Assembly (NCBI RefSeq): GCF_000242455.2
Contig: NC_019892.1
Location: 8,008,744-8,072,743, forward strand
DNA from: Singulisphaera acidiphila DSM 18658
Lineage (GTDB): Bacteria > Planctomycetota > Planctomycetia > Isosphaerales > Isosphaeraceae
DNA: 64,000 nucleotides
Direction: 5' to 3'
Part shown: piece by piece, positions 1-8,899 of the stretch
Position numbering within the stretch: position 1 is the stretch's first letter
Layout: each line of letters starts with the position of its first letter
Program-made: the position numbers and the translations under genes
The notes under the pieces: generated by a model
Told to the model about the DNA's origin: nothing
The model's database searches: none
What the model saw: only the letters and a program-made list of their open reading frames with translations

Positions 1-4
1 ACCA

Positions 5-1270
5 TCACGACAACCTCTCTATGATCTTGATCAGCGGAGCGAAATAGGCCACCGCCAACAAGGCGACCACCAGGCCGAGCGCGAGCAAAACGATCGGAGT
101 CAGCAGTTGCAGCACGATCTGAAGGCGATAGGCCAGCCGGCGTTCAGCGCTCAGCGCCGTCTCCCGCAACGCCCAGGGAAGGTTTCCGACACGCCCGGCC
201 GACTCCAGCACCGACGCATCGACCTTGCGAAGAAGTCTGTGATGCGCCAGCGAATCAACCCAGTTGGTTCCATGCTTGACGTCCTGAATGACGCGGCCCA
301 GGCGTTTCCGAATCCATTTTGAGGGATACCAGCCCATGAGGAGTTCAAGACCGCGAGTGATCGGGTAGCCCCCCTCGACGCTCCAGGCGAGCGAGCGAAG
401 AATCAACGCCGAGTGTTTGCCGACCAGGAACCGGTCGATGATAGGAACGCGCAGTCGCTTCCATCCCGTGAAACTCGCCATGAGCGAAAGCAGAACCACC
501 GATTCCAAGATCAGCAGGAACGCGTAGAGCACTCCATAATGCTGGATGACTTGGCCGATCTGGATGACAAGCAGAGTCGGTGGCGGCGGAGTCATCTCAA
601 ACTGCTTGAGGATCGACTCGAGTTTGGGAATGACAAAGTAGAAGAGAAACCCGCTCACGATCTGGATCACGTAGAGTACATACAAGAAATAACCGATCCG
701 TTGCGCGATCGCATTCCAGACCGGCTTGACTCCAAATCGGGTCGCCCCCGATTCACGAAGGGCCCCGGCAAGGTTCCCCACCACGATCCCGATCCGTGCT
801 AGAATCTCGGCGTCGTCCGGCAGGGTTCCCGGCACTCGATCAAGCGCGACAGGGAGCGAAGCCCCCTCTTTCAAGTAATGTGCAAGAGTCTGTACCTTGC
901 GCCGATACCCACCCATGAACTGGTTGGAGACGGCATCAAGCGCCGGCGCCAACGGCATCTCGCGTTCCGCGGCGACGGCGATGATCGCAGCCAAGGCGTC
1001 CTGCTGCGTCGATCGCCGCCGAGAGACGATGATCGCCACCATGGTGACCACCACCACGATCCCGATCAGACTGACGACAAAAAGCGGGGAGAGCAGAGTG
1101 AGGAGCCAGCAGACCAGGGCGCTGTAGAAGACAAGGTAGAGCAGTTGCCGCATCCCCATCCGCCAGCGCCAGGCCCTGCCGAAGATCGGCAACTCCTCCT
1201 TGGGCGGGGTCTCGTCGATCAAGGTCTTGGCACTCACTTGATTCTCCACAGACGATTGGAACCGACTCAC
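5..1270 (-). CDS. Type II secretion system F family protein (third of three tandem GspF-like proteins)
   Basis: Likely polytopic inner-membrane platform protein of a type II secretion or type IV pilus-like machine. The 421-residue protein has a basic N-terminus, two membrane segments at about residues 40-85, a soluble GspF-type helical repeat (about 95-185), a membrane pair near 190-270, a second soluble repeat (about 280-370) and a C-terminal hydrophobic segment rich in L and V. GspF proteins are normally about 400 residues, so it is full length. The start is a GTG seven bases after the TAA of the upstream gspF-like gene, with AGGG just before it, so the two are surely cotranscribed. The repeats are more diverged than in its two neighbours, which may mean a specialised role. 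No ATPase or pilin gene lies beside it in the window. Confidence 0.85.
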   Translation of the reverse strand: MSRFQSSVENQVSAKTLIDETPPKEELPIFGRAWRWRMGMRQLLYLVFYSALVCWLLTLLSPLFVVSLIGIVVVVTMVAIIVSRRRSTQQDALAAIIAVAAEREMPLAPALDAVSNQFMGGYRRKVQTLAHYLKEGASLPVALDRVPGTLPDDAEILARIGIVVGNLAGALRESGATRFGVKPVWNAIAQRIGYFLYVLYVIQIVSGFLFYFVIPKLESILKQFEMTPPPPTLLVIQIGQVIQHYGVLYAFLLILESVVLLSLMASFTGWKRLRVPIIDRFLVGKHSALILRSLAWSVEGGYPITRGLELLMGWYPSKWIRKRLGRVIQDVKHGTNWVDSLAHHRLLRKVDASVLESAGRVGNLPWALRETALSAERRLAYRLQIVLQLLTPIVLLALGLVVALLAVAYFAPLIKIIERLS

Positions 1271-1276
1271 CGGCCC

Positions 1277-2350
1277 TTAGCCTGACAAACGGCTGATCAG
1301 CGAGATCATCGGAATGAAAATGGCAAAGACGATGACGATGATGCCGCAGAGAATTGACCAGACGGCCAAAATGGCACAGACCGTGCTGACGAAGGAGGCT
1401 TGACTGCGGGCCTGAGCCTCGAACATTTCACCGGCGATGTGGAGCGCCTCAGAAAGTCCGCGGTGCTTTTCGGCCCAGCCGATAATCCGCGCATAACCGG
1501 GCGGGAACAGCGCCGGTCGGGTCAGAGCCAGGGCCAGGGATCGTCCTTCCGAGACCTCTTGCGACGCCAGTTTCGTTCCTGACGTGATCTCGCTGTTGCG
1601 CACGGCCGCCCCCGCCATGGGCAACGCCTCACGCAAGGGGACATCGCTCTCCACGAGGAGCGCAAGCAGGTGGGAAAACTCGGCGAGATCGCTAAGATGC
1701 CAGACCGGACCAATTAACGGGACGACCCAGGCCAGACTCCGCCGGACGTCGGCGCGGAGCACGAGCGACACGATCAAGCCCAGGGCAAACAGCCCGATCA
1801 GCCCTTGCAAAAGCGGCAACCAGACCCGATCGACGACTTCAGCAACCCGAAAGACGATGCGGGTCAAGAGGGGAACGGACAGGCCGAAATCTTGAAAGAT
1901 TCGCGAAAAGCCGGCCACCAAGACCACGCAGACGAAGATAAAAACAGCAGCGGACAACGCAATCGTGAAGACCGGGTAGGCGAGCCGAACCCAGAGTGAG
2001 CGTCTCAGGTCCACTCCAATATTGGCATAGCCGGCAAATCGACCGAGCACCTCGCCAAGCTTACCCGACCTCGTCCCCGCAATCACCAGCCCCCGAAGGT
2101 GGGGCGGAAGTCGTTCCCCTTGCCGCTCAATCGCCGTCTCCAGCGAAGCACCCGACTCGAGTTGGTCGGCTAGGCGGTTGAGGACCGCGCGAAGCCGGCG
2201 CCTCGGAATCTCTTCTCCAAGCGCACGTACCCCCGAAGCCAGGGGCAACCCCGCCGTCGTCAAGCTCGCGATATGGCCGGTCAATTGAGCGACCTCATCA
2301 CTCGACAAGCGACCATGCGACCCGTTTGTTGAATCCGATGGTTTCATCAT
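1277..2350 (-). CDS. Type II secretion system F family protein (second of three)
   Basis: GspF/PilC-family inner-membrane protein, 357 residues. The N-terminal soluble repeat carries the family pattern of a GLPL element (LTTAGLPLASGVRAL), a GASLETAI element and a GTRSGKLGEVL element at about residues 30-110. A membrane pair follows near 125-200, then a second soluble repeat (residues 220-310) and a C-terminal membrane helix. In this family the protein forms the platform that couples the cytoplasmic ATPase to pseudopilus assembly. It begins with two adjacent Met codons; the Shine-Dalgarno site is weak. It is separated from the upstream gspF-like gene by an AT-rich 255-base gap and is nearly fused to the next one downstream. 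Confidence 0.9.
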   Translation of the reverse strand: MMKPSDSTNGSHGRLSSDEVAQLTGHIASLTTAGLPLASGVRALGEEIPRRRLRAVLNRLADQLESGASLETAIERQGERLPPHLRGLVIAGTRSGKLGEVLGRFAGYANIGVDLRRSLWVRLAYPVFTIALSAAVFIFVCVVLVAGFSRIFQDFGLSVPLLTRIVFRVAEVVDRVWLPLLQGLIGLFALGLIVSLVLRADVRRSLAWVVPLIGPVWHLSDLAEFSHLLALLVESDVPLREALPMAGAAVRNSEITSGTKLASQEVSEGRSLALALTRPALFPPGYARIIGWAEKHRGLSEALHIAGEMFEAQARSQASFVSTVCAILAVWSILCGIIVIVFAIFIPMISLISRLSG

Positions 2351-2470
2351 AGGCGTGATCTCTCGGCCGCCGATGGGCAGCTAGAAAGCAATGTCCGCAA
2401 AGCCTTTTTCCGGTCGGCGCATTCTTCGCGAATACGATCTATCAACCACTTTAATCCAAATGAATATTAT

Positions 2471-2501
2471 TAATAATAATGAAAAAATATTTTTATTATT
2501 A
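2471..2501. repeat. AT-rich imperfect hairpin between two gspF-like genes
   Basis: In the 255-base gap between two gspF-like genes, bases 2471-2479 (TAATAATAA) pair perfectly with 2493-2501 (TTATTATTA) around a 13-base A/T loop. The surrounding 60 bases are almost pure A/T, in strong contrast to the GC-rich surroundings. It could be a promoter-proximal element for the downstream gene, a weak terminator or a bent-DNA site; the sequence does not decide between these. A plus-strand ORF across it looks spurious. Confidence 0.45.
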
Positions 2502-2605
2502 CTCATCAACCTCTTCAAAGGGCAACCGCCTGAGCAACCCCTAGCCATTGCCGGTCATCCCGTGAGAGTTGCAAAAAGTAACGAGCACGTTTCTCACCAC
2601 ATGCT

Positions 2606-3688
2606 TCAGTTAACGGGGACAGCCAGGCCTCGGAGCAATTCCGACATGGGGATGAAGAACGTCAGTGCATAGAGCAGGGTTGCTGAAAGTCCAATGCCCA
2701 GGAGCATCATCGTGGGCAGGAACACCTTGAGCTTTTCGGCCTGATACAAGGCACGCTTGCGGTAGATCGTCGCGATCTGAGCGAGGGAATCGGCGAGTCG
2801 ACCCTGCCCCTGTCCGGAGATCAGGATCCAGCGAAGCAAGGGCGGAATGCCTCGCGCTCCCCCTGTCACGGCATGAAGGTCCCCCCGTTCCACGGCCACT
2901 GCCACCTCGTGTCCGGCCACGACGAGTTTGGAGTCTCCCGAAGCCTCCGAGGCCAGCCGCACCGCCTGATGATAGGGAACTCCATGCGTGATCAAAATCG
3001 AAAGGAGCTGGGCGAAGTTGGCCGCCTCGGCATTGGCGATCATCGCTCGCATCCAAGGAAACCAACGCAGTGGGGACTGCGACCCGCTCGACGGGAAGCT
3101 CGACGCTCTCCCGGTCCAGGCCCACCAAACCGCCACGAAGAGGAGCAGCAACGGCAAAATTGGTCCCCAGTAAAGCGCCGTCGAGCCGATCGCTCCAAGC
3201 ACCTTCATACTTGACGGAACCGTGATTTCCAGCGATTCAAAGGCGGCCAAGAACCTGGGCACCATCTGGGTGACCATCAGGACAAAAAGGGTGTAGGCCA
3301 AGACCAGGACGACCATCGGATACCAGAACGCCAGGCCGATCGTCCGCCGCGCATCGTGATAGCTGCGAACAAAGCCCGCCAGACTCTCGAGCGCCGCCGG
3401 CAGCCGCCCCGCCCGGATCCCTGCCTCGACCACGGCCCGATAGATCGGGGGAAAACCTTCCTTGTCCGCCGCCAGGGCTTCCGACAACCCCTCGCCTTGA
3501 TCCATCCGGGCCGACAACCGGAGCATGGCCGCACTCAGCCCCCCCGACAGGTCGCGGCCCACGTCACGCAAACCACGCTCCAACGGCAAGCCCGCCCGAG
3601 TTAGTGCAGCCATCTCGTCATTCAACGCGATCAGATGGCCAAGCGAGATCGTTCTCCCCCCGGGCACCTCGCTCGCGGATTCCGGCAT
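2606..3688 (-). CDS. Type II secretion system F family protein (first of three)
   Basis: GspF/PilC-family inner-membrane platform protein, about 360 residues. Family signatures are clear: a GLPLERGLRDV element near residue 38, GEGLSEALA near 70 and a GIRAGRLPAALESL element near 92. Membrane segments lie around 120-190, a second soluble repeat at 220-310 and a final hydrophobic helix at 315-345. I chose the ATG at 3688 because GAGG lies about five bases upstream; an in-frame GTG directly before it is the alternative. It is the first gene of a minus-strand set of three paralogues. Three gspF-like genes in a row without gspE, pilin or secretin genes between them is unusual. Confidence 0.9.
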   Translation of the reverse strand: MPESASEVPGGRTISLGHLIALNDEMAALTRAGLPLERGLRDVGRDLSGGLSAAMLRLSARMDQGEGLSEALAADKEGFPPIYRAVVEAGIRAGRLPAALESLAGFVRSYHDARRTIGLAFWYPMVVLVLAYTLFVLMVTQMVPRFLAAFESLEITVPSSMKVLGAIGSTALYWGPILPLLLLFVAVWWAWTGRASSFPSSGSQSPLRWFPWMRAMIANAEAANFAQLLSILITHGVPYHQAVRLASEASGDSKLVVAGHEVAVAVERGDLHAVTGGARGIPPLLRWILISGQGQGRLADSLAQIATIYRKRALYQAEKLKVFLPTMMLLGIGLSATLLYALTFFIPMSELLRGLAVPVN

Positions 3689-3897
3689 CACAACCTCATT
3701 CCAGAGCTATGACATTTGTGAAAGACCATTTCACCACAATTGTAAGAGGCAGTCAAGGGGGCCCAACCAATGAGAATGGCCCGCCGCATTCCAAAGGCGT
3801 TGGCCGACAGCTTGATCGTGCGATACGATGAAACGGGTCCGGAGCCGGTCACCGACCAGCCGACGCGAGCGACATTGTCATTGGGTGGGGATGGGAA

Positions 3898-4731
3898 ATG
3901 ATGCACATGCGGAGTGCCTTGGCCATCGCCGCAGTGCTGGCGCTGGGGGCGGCTGGCGACGATGGCCCCGAGACGCCTCAACCTGGCGTCCCGGCCGACT
4001 TCAAACTGGCGATTGCGATGTATGGGGTCGCCAAGGAGCCGATCAGTAAAACCGAACTGGTCGTCCACAAGGGACGAGCTTTCCTTTTCAATCCCGGGCC
4101 GCCGTTGGAAGTGATCATCCATGACCCCAGCTCAGGACGTCTGGAAATGGTCGATCTCAAACGAAAGATCCGGTCGGAGATTTCCTTCAAGAAGCTCGAT
4201 GAGTACGGAAGCCAGTTGCACAACGCAATCGCAACGGCGGCGACCAAGCGCGAAGCGCTCGGGGGGAAGGGGAACCAGATCGCGGCCGCGATGAGCCGGG
4301 ACTTGATCGACCCTCACTTCTCGGCTTCGTACGACCCTGCGTCCCACCGCCTCCGGTTGTCCAATTCCACAATCGACGTCGAGGCTCGCGGCGAGCCCGA
4401 AACCGACGAGGCCCGGTTGGCGGCGATCTACGCCACGCTGACCGCGCTGGCCAGGATGGAATCGGTTCGCGACCCTCGGGACATTCCTCCCTTCCCAAGG
4501 CTCGATGCGCTCCGCGCCCTGGTGGTCGATCATCGGCTCCGGCCGACCGAGTTGTCCTTCGTCTACCGACTCGCCGGCACGCCCCAAAAGATCCGATGGA
4601 CGTTCCGGATGGAACCGTCACTGACGAAACGAGAGCTCGAAGCGATCGCGACCGTCGAGGCGATTCACGAACTCTGCCGATTCGCTCGATTCAACCGCTA
4701 CGGCCCGACCGAGCGAAAAGCGCCGAAGTGA
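3898..4731 (+). CDS. Exported hypothetical protein
   Basis: I do not recognise a family. The 277-residue product begins with a short Sec-type signal (MRSALAIAAVLALGAAG, cleavage near residue 20), followed by a soluble mixed alpha/beta region with no further membrane segment and no catalytic motif I can name. It is rich in Arg, Glu and Asp and ends in a basic tail. A GGGATGGGAA stretch precedes the first ATG. Two further Met codons within five codons are alternative starts. It is divergent from the gspF-like set and converges on the ABC transporter genes, with only 35 bases between stop codons. A periplasmic location is likely; function unknown. Confidence 0.7.
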   Translation: MMHMRSALAIAAVLALGAAGDDGPETPQPGVPADFKLAIAMYGVAKEPISKTELVVHKGRAFLFNPGPPLEVIIHDPSSGRLEMVDLKRKIRSEISFKKLDEYGSQLHNAIATAATKREALGGKGNQIAAAMSRDLIDPHFSASYDPASHRLRLSNSTIDVEARGEPETDEARLAAIYATLTALARMESVRDPRDIPPFPRLDALRALVVDHRLRPTELSFVYRLAGTPQKIRWTFRMEPSLTKRELEAIATVEAIHELCRFARFNRYGPTERKAPK

Positions 4732-4766
4732 GCAGGCTCGCGCGAACGGTTCACGCAAGGATTCGA

Positions 4767-5594
4767 TCAACTGCTGGCGGGTAGATCTCGACGGCGGAAG
4801 CTCAAGAATCCCAGGGCGATTCCTGCCAACCCGATTCCGCCGAGGACCGCCGTGTTGAAGGCCAGGTCACGGCCGGAGACGGCCGCCGAGACGGGGTCGT
4901 AGGCCTTGAAGATCGACCCGTTGCCAAGCCATTTCCAGCCTTCGAGCACGGGCACATTCGCGATCACGAGCAGCACGAAGCCGGTCAGGGTCAGCACCGA
5001 CCCGATGAGGTTGGGGCGCCAGCGAACGCTGTCGATCGCCGAGAGGAAGAACGTGTAGCCGTAAACCGCCAGCCCGAGCGCAGCGAGATTCAACGCGGGG
5101 CGGGCGAGAATCAGCAGCGTCGGCGGGGTCTCAACCCGATAAAAACGGCCCGCGATCAGGTTCCCCATCACCATCGCGACGCAAAGGAGCACGATCCCTG
5201 AAACCCCGACGAGGACCTGGGACGCGAGATAGGTGGACCGCGAGATCGGTCGAGATAGGGTCATATCCAGCGTCCCCCGCTCAATCTCCAAGGCCACGGC
5301 GGCCGACCCTCGGGCGATCGCCCAGAGCAGGATGTTGAGGAGGATAAAGGGATGATTCCACCAGGCCACCTCGAACGCCACCGAGGCAAGTTCGCGAACC
5401 GGGCCTTCTACCCCTCGGAAGGCGAGGCCGCGAAGTCCGCTCGAGCCCCCCATCGATTTACGCACCCGAGCCTCGGTCAATGACGTGATCACAACCGTCA
5501 GCCAACTCAAGGCGAAGAGGGCCGTGGCGGTGAGACCAAGCAACCAGCGAGACTCGGTCAGATGCTTGCGCACCAAGGCCAAGAACGGGGTCAT
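4767..5594 (-). CDS. ABC-2 type transporter permease
   Basis: Integral membrane subunit of an ABC exporter, 275 residues, with about six hydrophobic segments: one near residue 20-38, then clusters at 80-100, 120-145, 155-180, 195-215 and 240-262. A large loop follows the first helix, as is common in ABC-2 permeases. Its ATG overlaps the TGA of the upstream ATPase gene by four bases, so the two form one translationally coupled pair. The substrate cannot be read from sequence; related systems export drugs, lipids or polysaccharide, or act in gliding and copper handling. Confidence 0.85.
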   Translation of the reverse strand: MTPFLALVRKHLTESRWLLGLTATALFALSWLTVVITSLTEARVRKSMGGSSGLRGLAFRGVEGPVRELASVAFEVAWWNHPFILLNILLWAIARGSAAVALEIERGTLDMTLSRPISRSTYLASQVLVGVSGIVLLCVAMVMGNLIAGRFYRVETPPTLLILARPALNLAALGLAVYGYTFFLSAIDSVRWRPNLIGSVLTLTGFVLLVIANVPVLEGWKWLGNGSIFKAYDPVSAAVSGRDLAFNTAVLGGIGLAGIALGFLSFRRRDLPASS

Positions 5595-6493
5595 CGCGAC
5601 GGGATCTCCGAGTCGGTGGGCTTCGTGTTGTGATATTGCTCGTAAAGGCTGCGCAGGTCGTCGGTGCCGATGGCGACGTCCTCAATGGGGCTGCGGCTCA
5701 ACCAACTCAGGAGGGTGCCGATCCTGCCTCGATGTTCCAGAAGACAGGTCGAGCCGTTCCGTTCCCGGACCGTCAGTTCCAGGTCGTCGGGAACGTTCGG
5801 GGGAACGCCCTCGGCAAACCGCAGGAGAACCATGCGAAGCGAACGACGCTCATGCATGTCCTCAAGGTGAAGCAGACGGCCTTCGCTCATGATCGCGACG
5901 CGGTCGGAGACCTCCTCAACCTCGGAAAGAACGTGCCCTGAGAAAATCACCGTCTGCTTCTGAACATCACGGGCCTGCCGCACCAACTCAAGCACCTCAG
6001 CGCGGGCCGACGGGTCCAAGGCGGACGTGGGCTCGTCGAGGATCAGGATCTCGACCGGGTCCGCGAACGCTTGCGCTAGTGCCAGCTTCTGCTTCATGCC
6101 GGTGGAATAGGTACGGACCTTACGTCTCAGGTCGAGCTTCATGACCCGCTCAGCGAGCGCCACCGCACGATCAAGCGAGTCGCCGCCTCGAAGGTCGGAA
6201 AGAAACCGAAGCATTTTGAGCCCGGACATCGACCCGAACATCCGCAACTCGCCGGGAAGGTAGGTGACCAAGCGGCGGACTTCGTGGCTGTCAGACCAGC
6301 AAGGATGCCCGGCCACGGTCGCCCAGCCGGAGGTCGGCCTGAGCAGCCCGAGCAAGAGCCGGATCGTTGTCGTCTTGCCCGACCCGTTGGGGCCCAACAG
6401 ACCGAAGACTTCACCCTTACGGACGGTCAGCGACACATCGGCCAGCGCCGTGACAGTGCCATAACGCTTGGTCAATCCTTCGGTCACAATCAT
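5591..6493 (-). CDS. ABC transporter ATP-binding protein
   Basis: Cytoplasmic ATPase of the ABC-2 exporter. All nucleotide-binding motifs are visible: Walker A (LLGPNGSGKTTT), signature YSTGMKQKLALAQ, Walker B EILILDEPTSALDP and the H-loop IFSGHVLSEVEEV. A C-terminal extension of about 85 residues follows the ATPase core, as in the CcmA/DrrA-like class. I place the start at the Met of MIVTEGLTKRY (6493) because the fold begins there and a G-rich stretch lies upstream; a Met nine codons earlier is possible. It is the first gene of the pair and overlaps the permease gene by four bases. Confidence 0.92.
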   Translation of the reverse strand: MIVTEGLTKRYGTVTALADVSLTVRKGEVFGLLGPNGSGKTTTIRLLLGLLRPTSGWATVAGHPCWSDSHEVRRLVTYLPGELRMFGSMSGLKMLRFLSDLRGGDSLDRAVALAERVMKLDLRRKVRTYSTGMKQKLALAQAFADPVEILILDEPTSALDPSARAEVLELVRQARDVQKQTVIFSGHVLSEVEEVSDRVAIMSEGRLLHLEDMHERRSLRMVLLRFAEGVPPNVPDDLELTVRERNGSTCLLEHRGRIGTLLSWLSRSPIEDVAIGTDDLRSLYEQYHNTKPTDSEIPSR

Positions 6494-6866
6494 CCGACTC
6501 ACACCCCCCGGCCCGAACATCGCTCAAACGTCACGGCCGCGATCCCGTTCAGCGGAAGTCAGACGCAGTCAGCTCTGCGCCCCTTTTTTTTTGCTGCAAA
6601 GGGACAGACTCTTTGCAGTTCCGGTAGGGCGAACATGCCTTGCCAGGGGGCTCTCCCCTCTCAAAAAACACTCGACATATTTACACGTTGTTGTCGCGGA
6701 CCCACCGGTTTCTTTGATGACCGGCAAGATCAACTCAAGCCAACCGAGTTTGGTGTTCGGAAACGATTGGAGCGGCGTCGCGGCTTGAAGAGAAGCTATC
6801 GAAACCGGCAGGCGATCACCAGGGGGTTCCCTCTCAATCGGTGTTCGCCGGTCTCAAAAAATCGAC
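6494..6866. other. Intergenic region, no gene supported
   Basis: This 373-base stretch lies between two minus-strand genes, so it holds the 3' end of the Gly-rich protein transcript and the promoter of the ABC pair. It contains a run of T near 6584-6594 and a weak G-rich/C-rich inverted repeat near 6645-6659. ORFs through it lack a ribosome site and look like shadows. Confidence 0.5.
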
Positions 6867-7265
6867 TTACCGCCGCTTCGATCGGCGAACGGACTTGTGG
6901 ATCGCACCCAGCAACGGGTCGGTACCGATCGAGGTCTGGGGCATCCCCGGTGAGAAGCCCAGAACGTTGTTATTGGTTGAATAACCCGGTTGCAGCCCAG
7001 TCAGTGCTCCAGGCGAACTCACTGGCCCGAAACCACCGTAAGAGACCCCACCTGTGGGGTAAGCTCCGTAGCTGCCGTAGCCAACTCCCCCGTATCCCGC
7101 AGACCCGGTGCCGAAGCCTGAGCCACCGGCGAAGCCCGAGCTTCCCAGCGGCTGATAACCAAACTGTGCCGACCAGCCACCAGGCACCACACCTTGCGCC
7201 TGGGCCGGCAAGCCGATCGCACCGAGGAGGGCAAACGCGGCGAGACTCGTCTTCAGGCCGATCAT
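6867..7265 (-). CDS. Small exported Gly/Tyr/Ser-rich protein
   Basis: No known family. The 132-residue product has a clear Sec signal (MIGLKTSLAAFALLGAIGLP with AQA-Q as the likely cleavage site near residue 23). The mature part is dominated by Gly, Ser and Tyr in irregular GYGG/GSYG-like repeats, and it ends in a basic KSVRRSKRR tail. This composition suggests a flexible extracytoplasmic or surface-associated protein, but that is inference. AAGGA lies eight bases before the ATG. It stands alone on the minus strand between the ABC pair and another small protein gene. Confidence 0.7.
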   Translation of the reverse strand: MIGLKTSLAAFALLGAIGLPAQAQGVVPGGWSAQFGYQPLGSSGFAGGSGFGTGSAGYGGVGYGSYGAYPTGGVSYGGFGPVSSPGALTGLQPGYSTNNNVLGFSPGMPQTSIGTDPLLGAIHKSVRRSKRR

Positions 7266-7450
7266 GGACCCATCCTTCTCGCGCTGGACCTAATCGCCAG
7301 GAGATCGGGGCCGAAGGGTGACGATTCCCTCCCCCGCTCGAAGTTTCATTATCTCGATCAGGGCGACGAAAAGGAAGAGAGTGCCGTTCGTCCCAAGGAG
7401 GCTCGACAAGGAGAAGACGTAGAGGCGAACACGAGACAAGGACTCGAGCT

Positions 7451-7777
7451 TCAGGCAGACTCGGTCCCCGACGCATTGGGATCGGTTTTTCGGTAGCCCA
7501 GGCTCTGGAGCACCTCGAGGACCTCGCTCCAGGTGGGGAACATTCGACCACTCGCTTTTTTATATTCTTGCATTGCCTGAATGAATTCCGATTCCAGGCT
7601 CGGCACTTCGCAATCATTCAAAACCGGCACCACGGGCTGCTGCCAAACAACGGGGAGGGCCGACTTCGCTGTGCGGGTCGTTTGGGCGGGTTTGGTCCGA
7701 GGTTGAGAACCCTGTTCGATGCCGCCCGAGTTCAAAGTGGTGGCGGCCGATTTCTTGGCTGTCGCAAGGCGAGCCAC
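7451..7777 (-). CDS. Hypothetical protein with conserved-looking C-terminal helical motif
   Basis: A 108-residue soluble protein. The N-terminal half is low-complexity (Ala, Thr, Lys, Pro) and likely disordered. The last 45 residues look folded, with an amphipathic stretch (SEFIQAMQEYKKASGRMFP) followed by TWSEVLEVLQSLGYRK. The start is GTG with a strong AAGGAG seven bases upstream, which argues that the gene is real. No catalytic motif is visible. I believe this C-terminal pattern recurs in planctomycete proteins, but that is from memory and needs a search. Function unknown. Confidence 0.65.
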   Translation of the reverse strand: MARLATAKKSAATTLNSGGIEQGSQPRTKPAQTTRTAKSALPVVWQQPVVPVLNDCEVPSLESEFIQAMQEYKKASGRMFPTWSEVLEVLQSLGYRKTDPNASGTESA

Positions 7778-8064
7778 GTGAAAGCTCCTTCATGGGGCTG
7801 CCTTGGCCAGGTCGGGCAGATTCGCCAGATCAGGCCACGGCATCGTCGACGTGTCCCGAGACTCCGTCCTCCCCAGAGACCATTCCTTGCTCCTCGTTTC
7901 CTGCTAAGAACAGCCTAGAATTGTTTTTGCAAGTGGGTGGTCGACCGCGAAAATTATCAGGCAATTCTTGGCTTGCCCGTTTTCGATTTCGGCCGATGGC
8001 CGAGCCGACCCGTAACGCTCACAACGATGGCGTTGGCAGGCAATCGCTGAACGCCGACCTTTCG

Positions 8065-8298
8065 CTAGTTCATACATTCGAGAGGCAGAGCCCCAACCCA
8101 GCCGAGACCGGGTACGTGGACAAATTCAACAGGACGATCGCGGTCGGCCAGCGCTTCCCATTCCTGCTCAGTCCAGATGTGGAGACGGCAAAGCATGGGG
8201 CCGGCTGTCACCTGAAGCGACGCGAGACTGGGGGTTGCGTCGGGACAGATCGAGCTTGAATGGCTGCGCGGCGCTTTTTGACGACGGACGAGCCTCAT
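8065..8298 (-). CDS. Small hypothetical protein
   Basis: A 77-residue product without signal or membrane segment. I chose the ATG at 8298 because AAGGAGAG stands five to six bases upstream, one of the best ribosome sites in the window; a Met six codons earlier has none. The C-terminal half (LHIWTEQEWEALADRDRP, then a short hydrophobic strand) looks like a compact alpha/beta element. I recognise no family. It lies in a sparsely coded stretch with another small minus-strand gene. Confidence 0.55.
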   Translation of the reverse strand: MRLVRRQKAPRSHSSSICPDATPSLASLQVTAGPMLCRLHIWTEQEWEALADRDRPVEFVHVPGLGWVGALPLECMN

Positions 8299-8899
8299 AC
8301 TCTCTCCTTGAGTCAAAGTGGAATCCCGGAAGTCCGAACGCAGTCCAAATTGATGTGTGCGAATCGTTCCGGTTCAGGGGCAGCGTATCCTGTTCCGCCG
8401 CCAAGAATAATTCCAATATGGAAATCCCTGAGGGGACCCTAGGTCAGGAACATACAAGCGCCAAATTCCAGGCCCCTTTTTTTCGAGTTCACTCCACGGC
8501 CGCCAAATCGACGTCACACTTGATTGCCATTCAGGATTCCGTCGTTACAACTCGAGACACTCACCGTCCCGCTCCAGGATCATGATGCGATGGAGAGGAT
8601 CAATCGCCCCATTCACAAGATGCGAAGCACAAGCCAAAAACGCGCACTATAAGTCTCATAAGGCTTGAAAGTCGAACTGACGGAAGCTCAAATACCAGCA
8701 TTGAAACTGTCGTGATACCGGCATACTCCTTAAAGGCGCAATTCGTTCCAACGGATCACCCGACGGACCGATTTTGATCGATCCGGAACGGTGGCCAACG
8801 AATCAAAATTTAAAGACATGCGGTTCGTGTCCCGTGAAGGAGACCCCTGGCCTGAGGGGACGTCCTTGACACCGTGATAGGGGGACGTGGAAGATACTT
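8299..8899. other. Intergenic region upstream of histidine kinase, no gene supported
   Basis: This 600-base divergent gap should carry promoters for the small minus-strand gene and for the kinase gene. It becomes A/T-richer between about 8740 and 8820. The ORFs here lack ribosome sites and overlap antisense to better-supported genes. I see no RNA gene or clear operator. Confidence 0.5.

Noticed and set aside
2391..2672. Plus-strand ORF of 93 codons across the A/T island
   Set aside because: No ribosome site, overlaps the gspF-like gene, and its composition only reflects the A/T stretch.
6284..7321. Plus-strand ORF (345 codons) over the ABC ATPase and Gly-rich genes
   Set aside because: No ribosome site or fold; it overlaps two well-supported minus-strand genes and an intergenic gap.
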